NCBI GenBank assembly: GCA_964406375.1
Contig: CAYORM010000004.1
Span: 1-64,000 of the forward strand
DNA length: 64,000 bases
Source: CAYORM01 sp964406375
Lineage (GTDB): Bacteria > Pseudomonadota > Alphaproteobacteria > DSM-16000 > Inquilinaceae
Direction: 5' to 3'
Part shown: positions 1 through 8,136 of the stretch, piece after piece
Layout of the letters: each line of letters begins with the position of its first letter
Numbering within the stretch: position 1 is the stretch's first letter
Made by a program: the position numbers and the translations under genes
The notes under the pieces: generated by a model
Databases searched by the model: none
What the model saw: only the letters and a program-made list of their open reading frames with translations
Told to the model about the DNA's origin: nothing

Positions 1-1
1 G

Positions 2-616
2 CTGTCGGGCGGGCAGCAGCAGCGCGTGGCGCTGGCGCGGGCGCTCACCAGCGAGCCGCGGGTGCTGCTGCTCGACGAGCCGCTCTCGGCGCTCGACCTC
101 AAGCTGCGCAAGGAGATGCAGCTCGAACTGAAGCGCCTGCAGCGCGAGACCGGCATCACCTTCATCTTCGTCACCCACGACCAGGAGGAGGCGCTGACCA
201 TGTCCGACCGGATCGCGGTCATGGATCATGGCCGGATCCTGCAGATCGGCACACCGCGCGAGATCTACGAGGCGCCGACCCACCGCTTCGTCGCGGATTT
301 CATCGGCGAGACCAATATTCTCGCCCCCGAGATTGCGGCCCGTCTGGGCGCGGGCGGCGGCGGCACCCGCGCCGTCCGCCCCGAACGAGTCGGGATCCGA
401 CCGGCCGACGCAGAGCCGGACGGGGGCGGCCTCACCGGCGCCGTCGAGGCCGTCGTCTATCTCGGCACCGACACGGTCTATCACGTCGCGCTCGATGATG
501 GGGCGGGACGGCTGATGGCACGGGTGCAGAATCAGGCGGGCCGCGCCGGACCTGCGGTCGGCGATTCCGTCCGGATCGTCATCCCGCCGGCCGCCATCCT
601 GTCGCTGGCGGATTAG
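2..616 (+). CDS. Polyamine-type ABC transporter ATP-binding protein, C-terminal part (PotA-like, cut by window start)
   Basis: The reading frame is open from the first bases and starts with the ABC signature LSGGQQQRVALARAL, so the Walker A half lies upstream of the window. Walker B follows (VLLLDEPLSALD) and then the H-loop (FVTHDQEEA). The last ~80 residues form a TOBE-like accessory domain typical of spermidine/putrescine and other type I importers. It energises the permeases encoded 9 bp downstream. An internal GTG at 26 is not the real start, because it lies inside the signature motif. Substrate is assigned from the PotD-like binding protein at 2338. Confidence 0.93.
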   Translation: MSGGQQQRVALARALTSEPRVLLLDEPLSALDLKLRKEMQLELKRLQRETGITFIFVTHDQEEALTMSDRIAVMDHGRILQIGTPREIYEAPTHRFVADFIGETNILAPEIAARLGAGGGGTRAVRPERVGIRPADAEPDGGGLTGAVEAVVYLGTDTVYHVALDDGAGRLMARVQNQAGRAGPAVGDSVRIVIPPAAILSLAD

Positions 617-625
617 GCCGGTGCC

Positions 626-1504
626 ATGACCCCGCGGCTGCGCCTCCTGTGGATCGGCCTGCCGGTCCTGTTCATCGGGATCTTCTTCCTGATCCCGATC
701 GCGATCATGGCGGTCGTCTCGATCTCCGCGAAGGGCGCGTTCGGCGGTGTCGACTGGGGCCGCTGGACGCTGGAGGCCTATCTGCGCTTCCTCTACGAGC
801 GCGATTTCGACGACAGCCTGATGTGGAACCCGGCCTATGCGCAGATCCTCTTCCGCTCGGCCTGGCTGTCGCTGCTGACGACCGCGCTGTGCGCGCTGAT
901 CGGCTTCCCGACGGCGCTCTACATGGCGATGCAGCCGGCCGGACGCCGCAACCTGCTGATCTTCCTCGTCACCATCCCGTTCTGGACCAACCTTCTGGTG
1001 CGCAACTACGCCTGGATCCTCATCCTGCGCAGCGGCGGGCTTCTCGACAGCGCGCTCGGCGCCATCGGGGTCCAGGGCACAACCGGTCTTCTCTACACGG
1101 AAGCGGCGATCGCCATCGGCCTCACCTACACCTTCCTGCCCTTCATGGTGCTGCCGATCTATGCCAGCCTCGAGAAGCTCGACTTCCGGCTGGTCGAGGC
1201 GGCCTATGACCTCGGCGCCGACAAGCTGCGCGCCCTGCGCCGCGTCGTGCTGCCGCTCGCGATGCCAGGCATCGCGGCCGGCGCGATCCTCGTCTTCATC
1301 CCCTGCCTCGGCGCCTATGTCACCCCGGACCTTCTCGGCGGCGCCAAGCAGATGATGATCGGCAATCTCATCCAGCTGCAGTTCGGCTCGTCCCGGAACT
1401 GGCCGTTCGGCGCCGCCCTGGCCTTCGCGCTCCTCTCCGTCGTGCTGCTGGCGATGATGCTCTATCTGCTGCGCTTCCGCGCGGCGCCGCAGGTGGCGAA
1501 ATGA
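626..1504 (+). CDS. Polyamine-type ABC transporter permease (PotB-like)
   Basis: A 292-residue inner-membrane protein with about six hydrophobic segments, the first right at the N-terminus. It carries the permease cytoplasmic loop that docks on the ATPase (EAAYDLGADKLRALRRVVLPLAMPG region, about residues 191-215; conserved EAA...G...PL pattern). The length is normal for PotB/PotH proteins. It follows the ATPase by 9 bp, and its stop overlaps the next gene as ATGA, indicating translational coupling in one operon. Polyamine specificity rests on the neighbouring binding protein and is an inference. Confidence 0.92.
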   Translation: MTPRLRLLWIGLPVLFIGIFFLIPIAIMAVVSISAKGAFGGVDWGRWTLEAYLRFLYERDFDDSLMWNPAYAQILFRSAWLSLLTTALCALIGFPTALYMAMQPAGRRNLLIFLVTIPFWTNLLVRNYAWILILRSGGLLDSALGAIGVQGTTGLLYTEAAIAIGLTYTFLPFMVLPIYASLEKLDFRLVEAAYDLGADKLRALRRVVLPLAMPGIAAGAILVFIPCLGAYVTPDLLGGAKQMMIGNLIQLQFGSSRNWPFGAALAFALLSVVLLAMMLYLLRFRAAPQVAK

Positions 1505-2289
1505 GCGGCCCCTCCGCCCTGCGCCGCTTCCCCGGGATGGCCGCCGCCGCCTGGGCCTTCTTCGCCTATCTGTACGTCCCGGTGTTCGTGCTGGTGGCGC
1601 TGGCCTTCAATGGCGGCAGCAGCGCCACGATCTGGGAAGGGTTCAGCACGCGCTGGTTCGGCGTCGTCGCCGGCAATCCCGACATCCTGCGCGCCACATC
1701 GAACTCGCTGATCGTCGCCTCCATCGCCTCGATCGCGGCCACGGCGATGGCGACGCCGGCGGCGATCGCCATGGCGCAGCGGCGGTTTCGCGGGCAGCAC
1801 GCGGTCTCCGCCGTCATCGTCATGCCGCTCGTGGTGCCGGAGATCGTCACCGCCGTCGCGACGCTGCTGTTCTTCTCGGCGATCGCGTTGCCGCTCGGCC
1901 TCGTCAGCATCGCCATCGCGCACACCGTCTTCTGCATCCCCTTCGCCTATCTGCCGATCCGCGCGCGGCTCGAGGGCATGGATCCGCGGCTCGGCGAGGC
2001 CGCCGCCGATCTCTATGCCGATGGCTGGCGAACCTTCACACGCGTCACGCTACCGCTGCTCTGGCCGGGGATCCTGTCGGGGCTGATGCTCGCCTTCATC
2101 ATCTCACTCGATGATTTCGTCATCACCTTCTTCGTCTCCGGCGCCGGCGCCACCACGCTGCCGATCTACATCTACGGGATGATCCGCATCGGCGTGTCAC
2201 CCGAGGTCAATGCGGTGTCGGCTCTGCTGCTCGTCGTCTCTATCCTGTTCGTGTCACTGTCCTGGCTCGTCGGCCGCCTGCGTCGCTGA
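1501..2289 (+). CDS. Polyamine-type ABC transporter permease (PotC-like)
   Basis: A 262-residue inner-membrane permease, the second of the heterodimer. It has an N-terminal membrane helix, further hydrophobic segments, the EAA loop (GEAAADLYADGWRTFTRVTLP, residues ~162-181) and the LDDFVITFFVSGAGATTLP segment typical of PotC/PotI proteins. It overlaps the upstream permease by 4 bp (ATGA) and is followed 48 bp later by the binding-protein gene, which has its own strong ribosome-binding site. No rival family fits better; the exact substrate is inferred from context. Confidence 0.92.
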   Translation: MSGPSALRRFPGMAAAAWAFFAYLYVPVFVLVALAFNGGSSATIWEGFSTRWFGVVAGNPDILRATSNSLIVASIASIAATAMATPAAIAMAQRRFRGQHAVSAVIVMPLVVPEIVTAVATLLFFSAIALPLGLVSIAIAHTVFCIPFAYLPIRARLEGMDPRLGEAAADLYADGWRTFTRVTLPLLWPGILSGLMLAFIISLDDFVITFFVSGAGATTLPIYIYGMIRIGVSPEVNAVSALLLVVSILFVSLSWLVGRLRR

Positions 2290-2337
2290 CGGCCGGCGGT
2301 CGGGAGATAACAAGGAGCAACAAGGAGGAGGCTTTCC

Positions 2338-3396
2338 ATGTCCCGTCACGTTCTGGGGGCTCTCGGTCTCGCCGCCGCGGCGATGCTGCTGCCGGCCGCC
2401 ACCACACCTGCGGCGGCGCAGGAGAACGAGCTCTATTTCTACAACTGGACCAACTACTTCCCGCCAGAACTTCTGGAGAAGTTCGAAGCCGAGACCGGCA
2501 TCGCGGTCACGCTCGACGGCTACGATTCCAACGAGACGCTGCTCGCCAAGCTGCAGGCGGGCGCGACCGGTTACGACGTGATCGTGCCGTCGGACTACAT
2601 GGTCGCGATCATGATCGAGGAAGGGCTGCTCGAACCGATCAACACGGCCGAGATGGAGAATTTCGCCAACGTCATGGCGCCGCATGACGATCCCTGGTAC
2701 GACCCGGGCCGCGTCTACTCTGCCCCCTATATGTGGGGAACCACCGGTTTCAGCTATGATTCCGCGGCGATCGGCGACGCCACCGTCGAGGAGAGCTGGT
2801 GGTCGATCTTCAACCCGGAAGGCCCCTTTGCCGGACGGGTGGCGATGCTCAACGATGCCGCCGAGGTGTACTACGCGGCGGCGATGTATCTCGGCATCGA
2901 CAAATGCACCGAGAACCCCGAGGACGCCGGTCGGATCTATGAGCTGCTGGCGGCACAGAAGCCGGCCGTCGCACTCTACAACTCCGACGGCACGATCGAG
3001 CGGATGATCGCCGGCGAGGTCGTCGCCCACCACCAGTGGAACGGTGCCGCCCATCGGACGAAGGAGGGCCGCCCGTCGGTCGTCTACGTCTATCCGCAGG
3101 AGGGCGTAAACATGTGGGCCGACAATTTCGCCGTGCCGGTCGGCGCCCCGCACCCGGAAGCCGCCCGCACCTTCATCAACTGGATGATGGCGCCGGAGAA
3201 CATCGCGATCGCCACCAACTATACCGGCTACAACGGGACGATCGAGGGCGCCGCCGCGTTCATGGATGAGGCGCTCGCCAATGATCCGGCCGTCAACACG
3301 CCGGCCGAGTATGCCGACCGTCTGGATCCGGCGCCGAGCTGCTCGGCCGCGGCGATCGAGCTGCGCGACCGGGTCTGGACGCGGCTGAAGTCGTGA
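2338..3396 (+). CDS. Polyamine ABC transporter substrate-binding protein (PotD/PotF-like)
   Basis: A 352-residue periplasmic binding protein. It begins with a Sec signal peptide (residues 1-~27, ending AAAQ|EN) and continues ELYFYNWTNYFPPELLEKF, the PotD/PotF fold opening in which YNWT forms part of the ligand site. The hinge segment GYDVIVPSDYMVAIM follows. The start is set by a strong AAGGAGGAGG ribosome-binding site (2322-2331). It is last of the four transporter genes and is probably made in excess of the permeases, given its own strong site. Binding spermidine/putrescine is likely, but related gamma-aminobutyrate or opine binders cannot be excluded. Confidence 0.9.
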   Translation: MSRHVLGALGLAAAAMLLPAATTPAAAQENELYFYNWTNYFPPELLEKFEAETGIAVTLDGYDSNETLLAKLQAGATGYDVIVPSDYMVAIMIEEGLLEPINTAEMENFANVMAPHDDPWYDPGRVYSAPYMWGTTGFSYDSAAIGDATVEESWWSIFNPEGPFAGRVAMLNDAAEVYYAAAMYLGIDKCTENPEDAGRIYELLAAQKPAVALYNSDGTIERMIAGEVVAHHQWNGAAHRTKEGRPSVVYVYPQEGVNMWADNFAVPVGAPHPEAARTFINWMMAPENIAIATNYTGYNGTIEGAAAFMDEALANDPAVNTPAEYADRLDPAPSCSAAAIELRDRVWTRLKS

Positions 3397-3415
3397 CGGC
3401 CGGCGGGCTGCGGCC

Positions 3416-4327
3416 ATGACCACGATCTCCATCGCCCTCTGGGCGGTCGATATCGGTCATCCGCTCGCCAGCATGGGCGAGTGGCTCGACGCGCTTGATG
3501 CGCGCATGGCCGCGGCCCGCCGATCCGGTGCCGATCTCCTGGTGCTGCCGGAGTACGCCTCGGCGCAGTGGCTGACTTGGCGGCCGGCCGATCTTCCGGC
3601 CGCGCACGAGATCGCGTTTCTGGCGGATACGGGATTGGCGCTGGAGGCGCCGCTGGCAGGGCTCGTGCGGCGGCACGGGCTGGGGCTTCTCGCTGGCACC
3701 CTGCCGGTGCGGAACCCGGCCGGCGGGCCGCCCTTCAACCGCGCGTTGCTGCTGCTGCCGGAGGCGGACGGCGAGGTCCGCGTTCTCAGCCAGGACAAGC
3801 TGCGGCTGACGCCCGGAGAGCGCGACCCCGAGAGCTGGACGCTCGCGGCCGGCGATACGCTTCGGATCATCTCCTGGCGCGGCCTGCGCCTCGCCATCAC
3901 GATCTGCCTCGATGTCGAGCAGCCGGCGCTGGCGGCCGCCCTGGCCGGCGCGGGGATCGACCTGCTGCTCGTCCCTTCGATGACGGCGAAGCCCTCCGGC
4001 TATCACCGGGTCTTCGACTGCGCCAAGGCTCGGGCGATCGAGATGATGACGATCGTCTGCGTCGTCGGCACGATCGGTACCGTCGCCGGTCAGACGAGCC
4101 ATTCCGGTGCGGCCGTCTTTGTGCCCTGCGAGGAGGTGCTCGGCTCGACCGGCGTCTGGGCCAGGCTTGCCCCTCGCGCGGTGGCTGCGCCCGAGGATCC
4201 GCCCGGGGGGCCGATGCTCATTGCCCGCGACCTGCCGGTCGAGCGCGTAAGGGCGATGCGGGCCGGCGAGGCGGAGGTCTGGCCGGGGCCTTGGGAGGCG
4301 GCCGGGATTCGCATCCTCGCCGATTGA
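3416..4327 (+). CDS. Carbon-nitrogen hydrolase (nitrilase superfamily amidase)
   Basis: A 303-residue cytoplasmic amidohydrolase. The nitrilase-superfamily catalytic triad is complete: Glu46 in LVLPEYAS, Lys128 in LSQDKLRLTPGERD and Cys164 in AITICLDVEQP. It starts 20 bp after the polyamine transporter operon on the same strand, so it probably shares the transcript and acts on an imported amide or a carbamoyl/N-acyl amine. With agmatine deiminase nearby (6682), N-carbamoylputrescine amidase is an attractive guess. However, the N-terminus lacks the usual opening of that family, so I leave the substrate open. Confidence 0.88.
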   Translation: MTTISIALWAVDIGHPLASMGEWLDALDARMAAARRSGADLLVLPEYASAQWLTWRPADLPAAHEIAFLADTGLALEAPLAGLVRRHGLGLLAGTLPVRNPAGGPPFNRALLLLPEADGEVRVLSQDKLRLTPGERDPESWTLAAGDTLRIISWRGLRLAITICLDVEQPALAAALAGAGIDLLLVPSMTAKPSGYHRVFDCAKARAIEMMTIVCVVGTIGTVAGQTSHSGAAVFVPCEEVLGSTGVWARLAPRAVAAPEDPPGGPMLIARDLPVERVRAMRAGEAEVWPGPWEAAGIRILAD

Positions 4328-4336
4328 TGCCGCCCC

Positions 4337-5053
4337 TCAGGCTTGCGGCAGGCTGCGGCACAAGGCGAGATGGGCGCCCACCGCCGTCCGCGCCCCCGAC
4401 CAGAGCTGCCTGCGGGCGAGCAGCAGCAGCACCGCCGTCGAGGCTGCGATGAACAGCAGCGGATCGACGAACCAGGCGAGCGTCGCCACCGCGAAGTAAT
4501 AGGCGCGCAACCCGTTGTTGAAGCTGCCGATCGCCAGCGTCATGACCCGCGCGATCGGCCGTGCCGCCGCCTCGCGCACCTCCGCATCGAGCGGCTCGGG
4601 CGGCGCCGCGCCGATCAGCGCACAGCAGTAATTGTACTGCCGCAGCGACCAGGTGAAGCTGAAGAAGCCGGCGATGAAGATCGCCAGCAGCGCCAGGACC
4701 TTCAGCTCGAACAGCTCGATGCTGGTGGCTGGGATGAACAGCAGCCGCTCGGCGAAGGGCTGAGCCTCGCCCAGGCTGCCGAGCAGGCCGACCACGCCCG
4801 CGATCACGATGGTGGTCGCCGAGGCGAAGAAGGTGACGCTGTTGATCGTGTGACCGACGAGCTGGCTGTCCATGATGCGGACGTCCCGCTTGAGCATCTC
4901 GCGCACCCAGATGACGCGGAGCTCGGCCATGTAGACATTCAGGCTGGGCCGCCCCATCAGCACGGCGCGGTCGACCACCAGCCCGTAGGCCACCCAGCAG
5001 GCGAGCATCCAGACAACGGCCACGACATCCCACCAACCGAGATCACTCGGCAT
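4337..5053 (-). CDS. DUF599 family integral membrane protein
   Basis: About 238 residues with four clear hydrophobic stretches (around residues 10-30, 70-90, 110-130 and 190-215). The aromatic-rich motif SFTWSLRQYNYCCALIGAAP, followed by GSFNNGLRAYYFAVATLAWF, is characteristic of the DUF599 family. The function of that family is unknown to me. I place the start at the ATG preceded by GGGGAGGGG; a GTG one codon upstream (5056) is equally possible. The gene converges with the amidase (8 bp gap) and is divergent from the ClpP-like gene. Confidence 0.85.
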   Translation of the reverse strand: MPSDLGWWDVVAVVWMLACWVAYGLVVDRAVLMGRPSLNVYMAELRVIWVREMLKRDVRIMDSQLVGHTINSVTFFASATTIVIAGVVGLLGSLGEAQPFAERLLFIPATSIELFELKVLALLAIFIAGFFSFTWSLRQYNYCCALIGAAPPEPLDAEVREAAARPIARVMTLAIGSFNNGLRAYYFAVATLAWFVDPLLFIAASTAVLLLLARRQLWSGARTAVGAHLALCRSLPQA

Positions 5054-5184
5054 CACCCCTCCCCGTCCCCGTCACGCCCATCCCCGTTGCGCGTGGCCGA
5101 TGGCCCCCCGCATTGCGGAGCTTCGGCCGAATGGCTACCTCTGTGGTGGTTCAATCCAGTTCCTTCCGCAAGCAGGATCGTCCG

Positions 5185-5832
5185 ATGATCGACCACCCCT
5201 TCCCGGCCCGCTCCGACGACGATGATGATGATGACGACGACGAGGAGCAGGAGCGCCGCGAGAAGAAGACCGACAAGCCGGACGCCCAGGCGCAGATCGG
5301 ACAGATCCTGTTCAGGTCCCGCACCGTCCTGCTGTTCGGCGAGATCACGATGAAGCTCGCCCAAGGGATCACGGCGCAGCTCATGGCGATGGCGGCCGAG
5401 GATTCCGAGGCGCCGATCCGCGTCGTGATCAACTCGCCCGGCGGCCATGTCGAGGCGGGCGACACGATCCACGACATGCTCGGCTTCATCGGCGCACCGG
5501 TATTGGCGATCGGCACCGGCTGGGTCGCCAGTGCCGCGGCGCATATCTATCTCGGCACGCCGCGGAACCGCCGCTTCTGCCTGCCCAACACCCGTTTCAT
5601 GCTGCACCAGCCCTCGGGCGGCGCCGGCGGGCGGGCGGCGGATATCGACATCGAGGCGCGCGAGATCATCAAGATGCGGCGACGCATCAATGAGGTGATC
5701 GCCCGCGAGACCGGGCAGCCGATCGAGAAGGTCGAGCGCGACACCGACCGCAACTACTGGATGTCGGCCGAGGAGGCGATCGATTACGGCCTCGTCGGCA
5801 AGATCATCACCTCCGTTGCCGAGGTGAAGTGA
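5185..5832 (+). CDS. ClpP-like serine protease with acidic poly-Asp N-terminus
   Basis: A 215-residue cytoplasmic protein of the ClpP/crotonase fold. The catalytic Ser116 lies in GWVASAAA, His141 in MLHQPSGG and Asp186 in VERDTDRNYW; the spacing is close to that of ClpP (Ser97, His122, Asp171). Oxyanion-type motif NSPGGHVEAGDTIHDM is present. Unlike housekeeping ClpP, it has GWVAS instead of GQAAS and a run of nine Asp residues near the N-terminus followed by Glu/Lys-rich sequence. The start at 5185 is favoured by AGGA (5174-5177) with 7-nt spacing; in-frame TTG (5113) and ATG (5131) lie upstream. It resembles the extra ClpP-like paralogues of alphaproteobacteria; no ClpX/ClpA neighbour is present. 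Confidence 0.85.
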   Translation: MIDHPFPARSDDDDDDDDDEEQERREKKTDKPDAQAQIGQILFRSRTVLLFGEITMKLAQGITAQLMAMAAEDSEAPIRVVINSPGGHVEAGDTIHDMLGFIGAPVLAIGTGWVASAAAHIYLGTPRNRRFCLPNTRFMLHQPSGGAGGRAADIDIEAREIIKMRRRINEVIARETGQPIEKVERDTDRNYWMSAEEAIDYGLVGKIITSVAEVK

Positions 5833-5835
5833 ACG

Positions 5836-5860
5836 CCGGGCCGGCGCCATGCCGGCCCGG
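5836..5860. terminator. Perfect 10-bp hairpin after the ClpP-like gene
   Basis: CCGGGCCGGC (5836-5845) pairs perfectly with GCCGGCCCGG (5851-5860) around the loop GCCAT. It starts 3 bp after the clpP-like stop codon and has no T-run. It could be a weak or Rho-assisted terminator, or an mRNA 3' stabiliser before the DUF3297 gene. Confidence 0.5.
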
Positions 5861-5891
5861 TCCCCTGCCCTGCGTCAGCCCGGTCCGCCCG

Positions 5892-6128
5892 ATGTCAGAC
5901 ACACCGCCCGACCGTCTCTCCGTGAACCCGAAGAGCCCCTATTACGATCCCGAGGTGCTGAAACGGGATGTCGGGGTGCGCTTCCGCGGCGTCGACCGCA
6001 ACAATGTCGAGGAGTACTGCGTCAGCGAGGGCTGGATCCGCGTCGCCGCCGGCACGACGCGCGACCGCAAGGGCAATCCGTTGACGATCAAACTGCAGGG
6101 CGAGGTCGAGCCCTATTTCCGCAGCTGA
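5892..6128 (+). CDS. DUF3297 family protein
   Basis: A 78-residue soluble protein starting MSDTPPDRLSVNPKSPYYDP and containing NVEEYCVSEGWIRVAAG and DRKGNPLTIKLQGEVEPYF, the conserved core of DUF3297. The family is small, common in Alphaproteobacteria and functionally uncharacterised as far as I know. The ATG at 5892 matches the family start; the frame stays open further upstream, but that part is not conserved-looking. It lies 59 bp downstream of the ClpP-like gene, separated by a strong hairpin, and converges with the GNAT gene. Confidence 0.88.
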   Translation: MSDTPPDRLSVNPKSPYYDPEVLKRDVGVRFRGVDRNNVEEYCVSEGWIRVAAGTTRDRKGNPLTIKLQGEVEPYFRS

Positions 6129-6148
6129 GCTGCCGGTCCGGCCTCGTT

Positions 6149-6685
6149 TCAGCCCAGCGCGGCGAAGGCCGGGGCATAGTCGACCTGGCCGGTCGCGGCA
6201 GGCAGCCGTTCCGCGCCGAGCGGCAGTGCCATGAAATAGGGTCCGGCATAGGGCGAGACGAAGCCGGCTGCCGCTTCGGCCGCGAACCCGAACCGGCTGT
6301 AATAGGCCGGATCGCCCAGTACGAAGACAGCCTGCCAGCCTTCGGCCTCGACCCGCCTCAACCCCTCCCTGATCAACGCGGCCGCGAGCCCGCGACGCCT
6401 GTGGCGGCCATCGACCGCCACCGGGCCCAGCCCGAGCGCCCGAAACGGCGCTGCCATGGGTGAGAAGAGGATATGGCCGATGAGCGGCGGATCGGCCTGA
6501 GCGTCCTCCGCCACCAGCGAGAGCACGACATCGCCATCCGCGGCGAGCCGGTCGACGAGAAGCGCCTCCTCCGGCCCCGGGAAGGCGGCCCGCAGCAGGT
6601 CGAGGATCGCCGGTCGGTCACCCGGTTCTTCGGGCCTGATGACCATGCGGCTGCCGGGACAGCCCGGCGGCGGCCGGATGCTCAC
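6149..6685 (-). CDS. GNAT family N-acetyltransferase (YhbS-type)
   Basis: A 178-residue GNAT-fold protein. The acetyl-CoA binding motif A reads LGPVAVDGRHRRRGLAAALI (about residues 86-105). It is followed by VFVLGDPAYYSRFGFAA, a signature of the YhbS-like subgroup that acetylates small molecules or proteins of unknown identity. The start overlaps the stop of agmatine deiminase by 4 bp (ATGA), so the two genes are translationally coupled. An acyl acceptor that is a polyamine would fit the neighbour, but nothing in the sequence proves it. Confidence 0.85.
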   Translation of the reverse strand: MSIRPPPGCPGSRMVIRPEEPGDRPAILDLLRAAFPGPEEALLVDRLAADGDVVLSLVAEDAQADPPLIGHILFSPMAAPFRALGLGPVAVDGRHRRRGLAAALIREGLRRVEAEGWQAVFVLGDPAYYSRFGFAAEAAAGFVSPYAGPYFMALPLGAERLPAATGQVDYAPAFAALG

Positions 6686-7734
6686 ACCGCGGGCTGCTGC
6701 TGGGTGATGCAGTGGATACCGCCACCGCCGGTGATGATGTCGGTGGCGGTGATCTGCACCACCTGGCGATCGGGGAAGGTCTCGCGCATCAGCCGGTAGG
6801 CGCGGCTGTCCTCCGGCGCATCGAAACCGGGCATCACGATCCCGCCATTGGCGAAATAGAAGTTGATGTAGGACAGGCAGAGCCGCCGGCCGTCATGCTC
6901 GCGCCGTGCCGGCTGCGGCATCTCGATCACCTGCAAAATCCGCCCCTTGGCATCCCGCGCGCTGCGGAGGATCTCGAGATTGGTCTGCAGCACGTCGAAA
7001 TTGGGGTCGGATTTGTCGTCGGTGGTGAGAGCCATCACCACGCCAGGCCGCACGAAGCAGGCGATGTTGTCGATATGACCGTCGGTCTCGTCATCCTCGA
7101 GCCCCTCGGGCAGCCACAAGACCGTCGAGACCCCGAGCCAGTCGCGCAGGGCCTGCTCGATCTCCGCCCGCCCCATCGACGGGTTGCGGTTGGGGTTGAG
7201 CAGGCATTGCTCGGTCGCGAGCACCGTGCCTTCACCATCGACATGGATCGCCCCGCCCTCGAGCACGAAGGGCGCCGCGAATCGCCTCACCCCGAGATGA
7301 TCGAGGATCCGCTGGCCAAGCTGGGCGTCATGGCCATAGCGCCGGTACTTCTCACCCCAGGCATTGAAGCGCCAATGCGCACCAGCGAGGGTCCCGTGAT
7401 CGTCGAGCAGGAAGGTCGGTCCGGTGTCGCGCAGCCAGCTGTCATCGATCTCCATCGACAGGACGTCGATGGAGGTGCGGTTGCCGAGCATCAGCGACGC
7501 CTCGGCGACGTCCGCCGGGTTGCAGACCATGGTCACCGGCTCGAACCCGGCGATGGCCCGCGCCACATCGGCATAGGCCTCACGCGCCGCATCGAGCCGA
7601 TCGCCCCACAGCTCCTCACGGCATGGCCACGCCATCCAGCAGCGCGAATGGCGTTCCCACTCCGCGGGCATGGCGAAGCCGAGGGCGGCGGGTGTCGTCA
7701 CGTGGTCCACCGTCTGTGAATGGATGATCTGCAC
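6682..7734 (-). CDS. aguA: Agmatine deiminase
   Basis: A peptidylarginine-deiminase-fold enzyme of 350 residues that hydrolyses agmatine to N-carbamoylputrescine and ammonia in arginine-to-putrescine degradation. Family hallmarks are MPAEWERHSRCWMAWP near the N-terminus, MEIDDSWLRDTGPTF, DDETDGHIDNIACF and the C-terminal GGGGIHCITQQ with catalytic Cys342. Homologues usually begin about MTTPAALGF..., which corresponds to a GTG at 7701, so the first 11 residues of the longer version (GTG at 7734) may not be translated. It is coupled to the GNAT gene, and it complements the polyamine import systems on both sides. Confidence 0.95.
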   Translation of the reverse strand: MQIIHSQTVDHVTTPAALGFAMPAEWERHSRCWMAWPCREELWGDRLDAAREAYADVARAIAGFEPVTMVCNPADVAEASLMLGNRTSIDVLSMEIDDSWLRDTGPTFLLDDHGTLAGAHWRFNAWGEKYRRYGHDAQLGQRILDHLGVRRFAAPFVLEGGAIHVDGEGTVLATEQCLLNPNRNPSMGRAEIEQALRDWLGVSTVLWLPEGLEDDETDGHIDNIACFVRPGVVMALTTDDKSDPNFDVLQTNLEILRSARDAKGRILQVIEMPQPARREHDGRRLCLSYINFYFANGGIVMPGFDAPEDSRAYRLMRETFPDRQVVQITATDIITGGGGIHCITQQQPAV

Positions 7735-7807
7735 AACAGGCTAACCGCGCCCGTCGGCTGGCGGAAGGGTGTCGCGCAGTAGGCGGCGCCCGGGCAGCCG
7801 TGCGGCA

Positions 7808-7842
7808 GTTCGCACTTTCATCGGCGAGCGCCTAATGCGAAC
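7808..7842. repeat. Inverted repeat GTTCGCA-N21-TGCGAAC upstream of aguA
   Basis: Two 7-bp arms (7808-7814 and 7836-7842) are exact reverse complements, about 75-110 bp upstream of the aguA start. They could be an operator half-site pair or a 5'-UTR stem. No protein is assigned to it. Confidence 0.3.
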
Positions 7843-7868
7843 GGCCGCGCACGCCGGCAAGTGGACAT

Positions 7869-7892
7869 AAAAAGAGGGGGCACTGCCCCCTC
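7869..7892 (-). terminator. Intrinsic terminator of the potFGHI operon
   Basis: On the minus strand an 8-bp GC stem, GAGGGGGC / GCCCCCTC with loop AGT, runs straight into TTTTT. This is the cleanest Rho-independent terminator in the window. It lies 245 nt after the potI stop. Confidence 0.8.
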
Positions 7893-8136
7893 GGACGGAG
7901 AATGCGGAGCCGCTCCGCATCCTTGCCGCTACCGGTGCTCAGGCGCGCGACGACGCGGCTGCCGAGCGACGGCGGTATCGGCGAGAGGCCCCAGACGCAC
8001 GAGGCCGAAGAGGTTCATCAGAAACACGAGTCACCATGACGCTGTTGCGAATGACCGCAATATAATATCCCGGCATCGAAAGTGCACCGGCCGGCAGCGC
8101 CGGGCTGGCCATGCGCGGCGCGCATGGCGCTGGAGC

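Larger units (their letters stand above)
7735..8136. other. 402-bp non-coding interval between aguA and potI
   Basis: No convincing protein gene. Seen on the minus strand, the 245-nt tail after the potI stop holds a 9-bp hairpin (8108-8128), an AT-rich TATTATATT patch near 8055-8065, an unsupported 29-codon ORF (7929-8018, no Shine-Dalgarno), a second hairpin ATGCGGAG-CCG-CTCCGCAT (7902-7920) and then an intrinsic terminator (7869-7892). The aguA-proximal part holds an inverted repeat (7808-7842). The tail could be an unusually long 3' UTR or a separate small RNA. Confidence 0.5.

Noticed and set aside
3416..4327. Calling the nitrilase-family gene N-carbamoylputrescine amidase (aguB)
   Set aside because: The catalytic triad fits the superfamily, but the characteristic N-terminal sequence of that amidase is missing and the gene is not adjacent to aguA.
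5221..5250. GAC/GAT triplet run as a possible microsatellite or CRISPR-like repeat
   Set aside because: It lies in frame inside a supported gene as an Asp tract; there are no spacers or repeat units of CRISPR length anywhere in the window.
7929..8018. 29-codon frame on the minus strand starting MNLFGLVRLGPL in the potI 3' tail
   Set aside because: No Shine-Dalgarno sequence and weak GC3 bias compared with the accepted micro-ORF at 13945. Kept only as a note in the interval entry.
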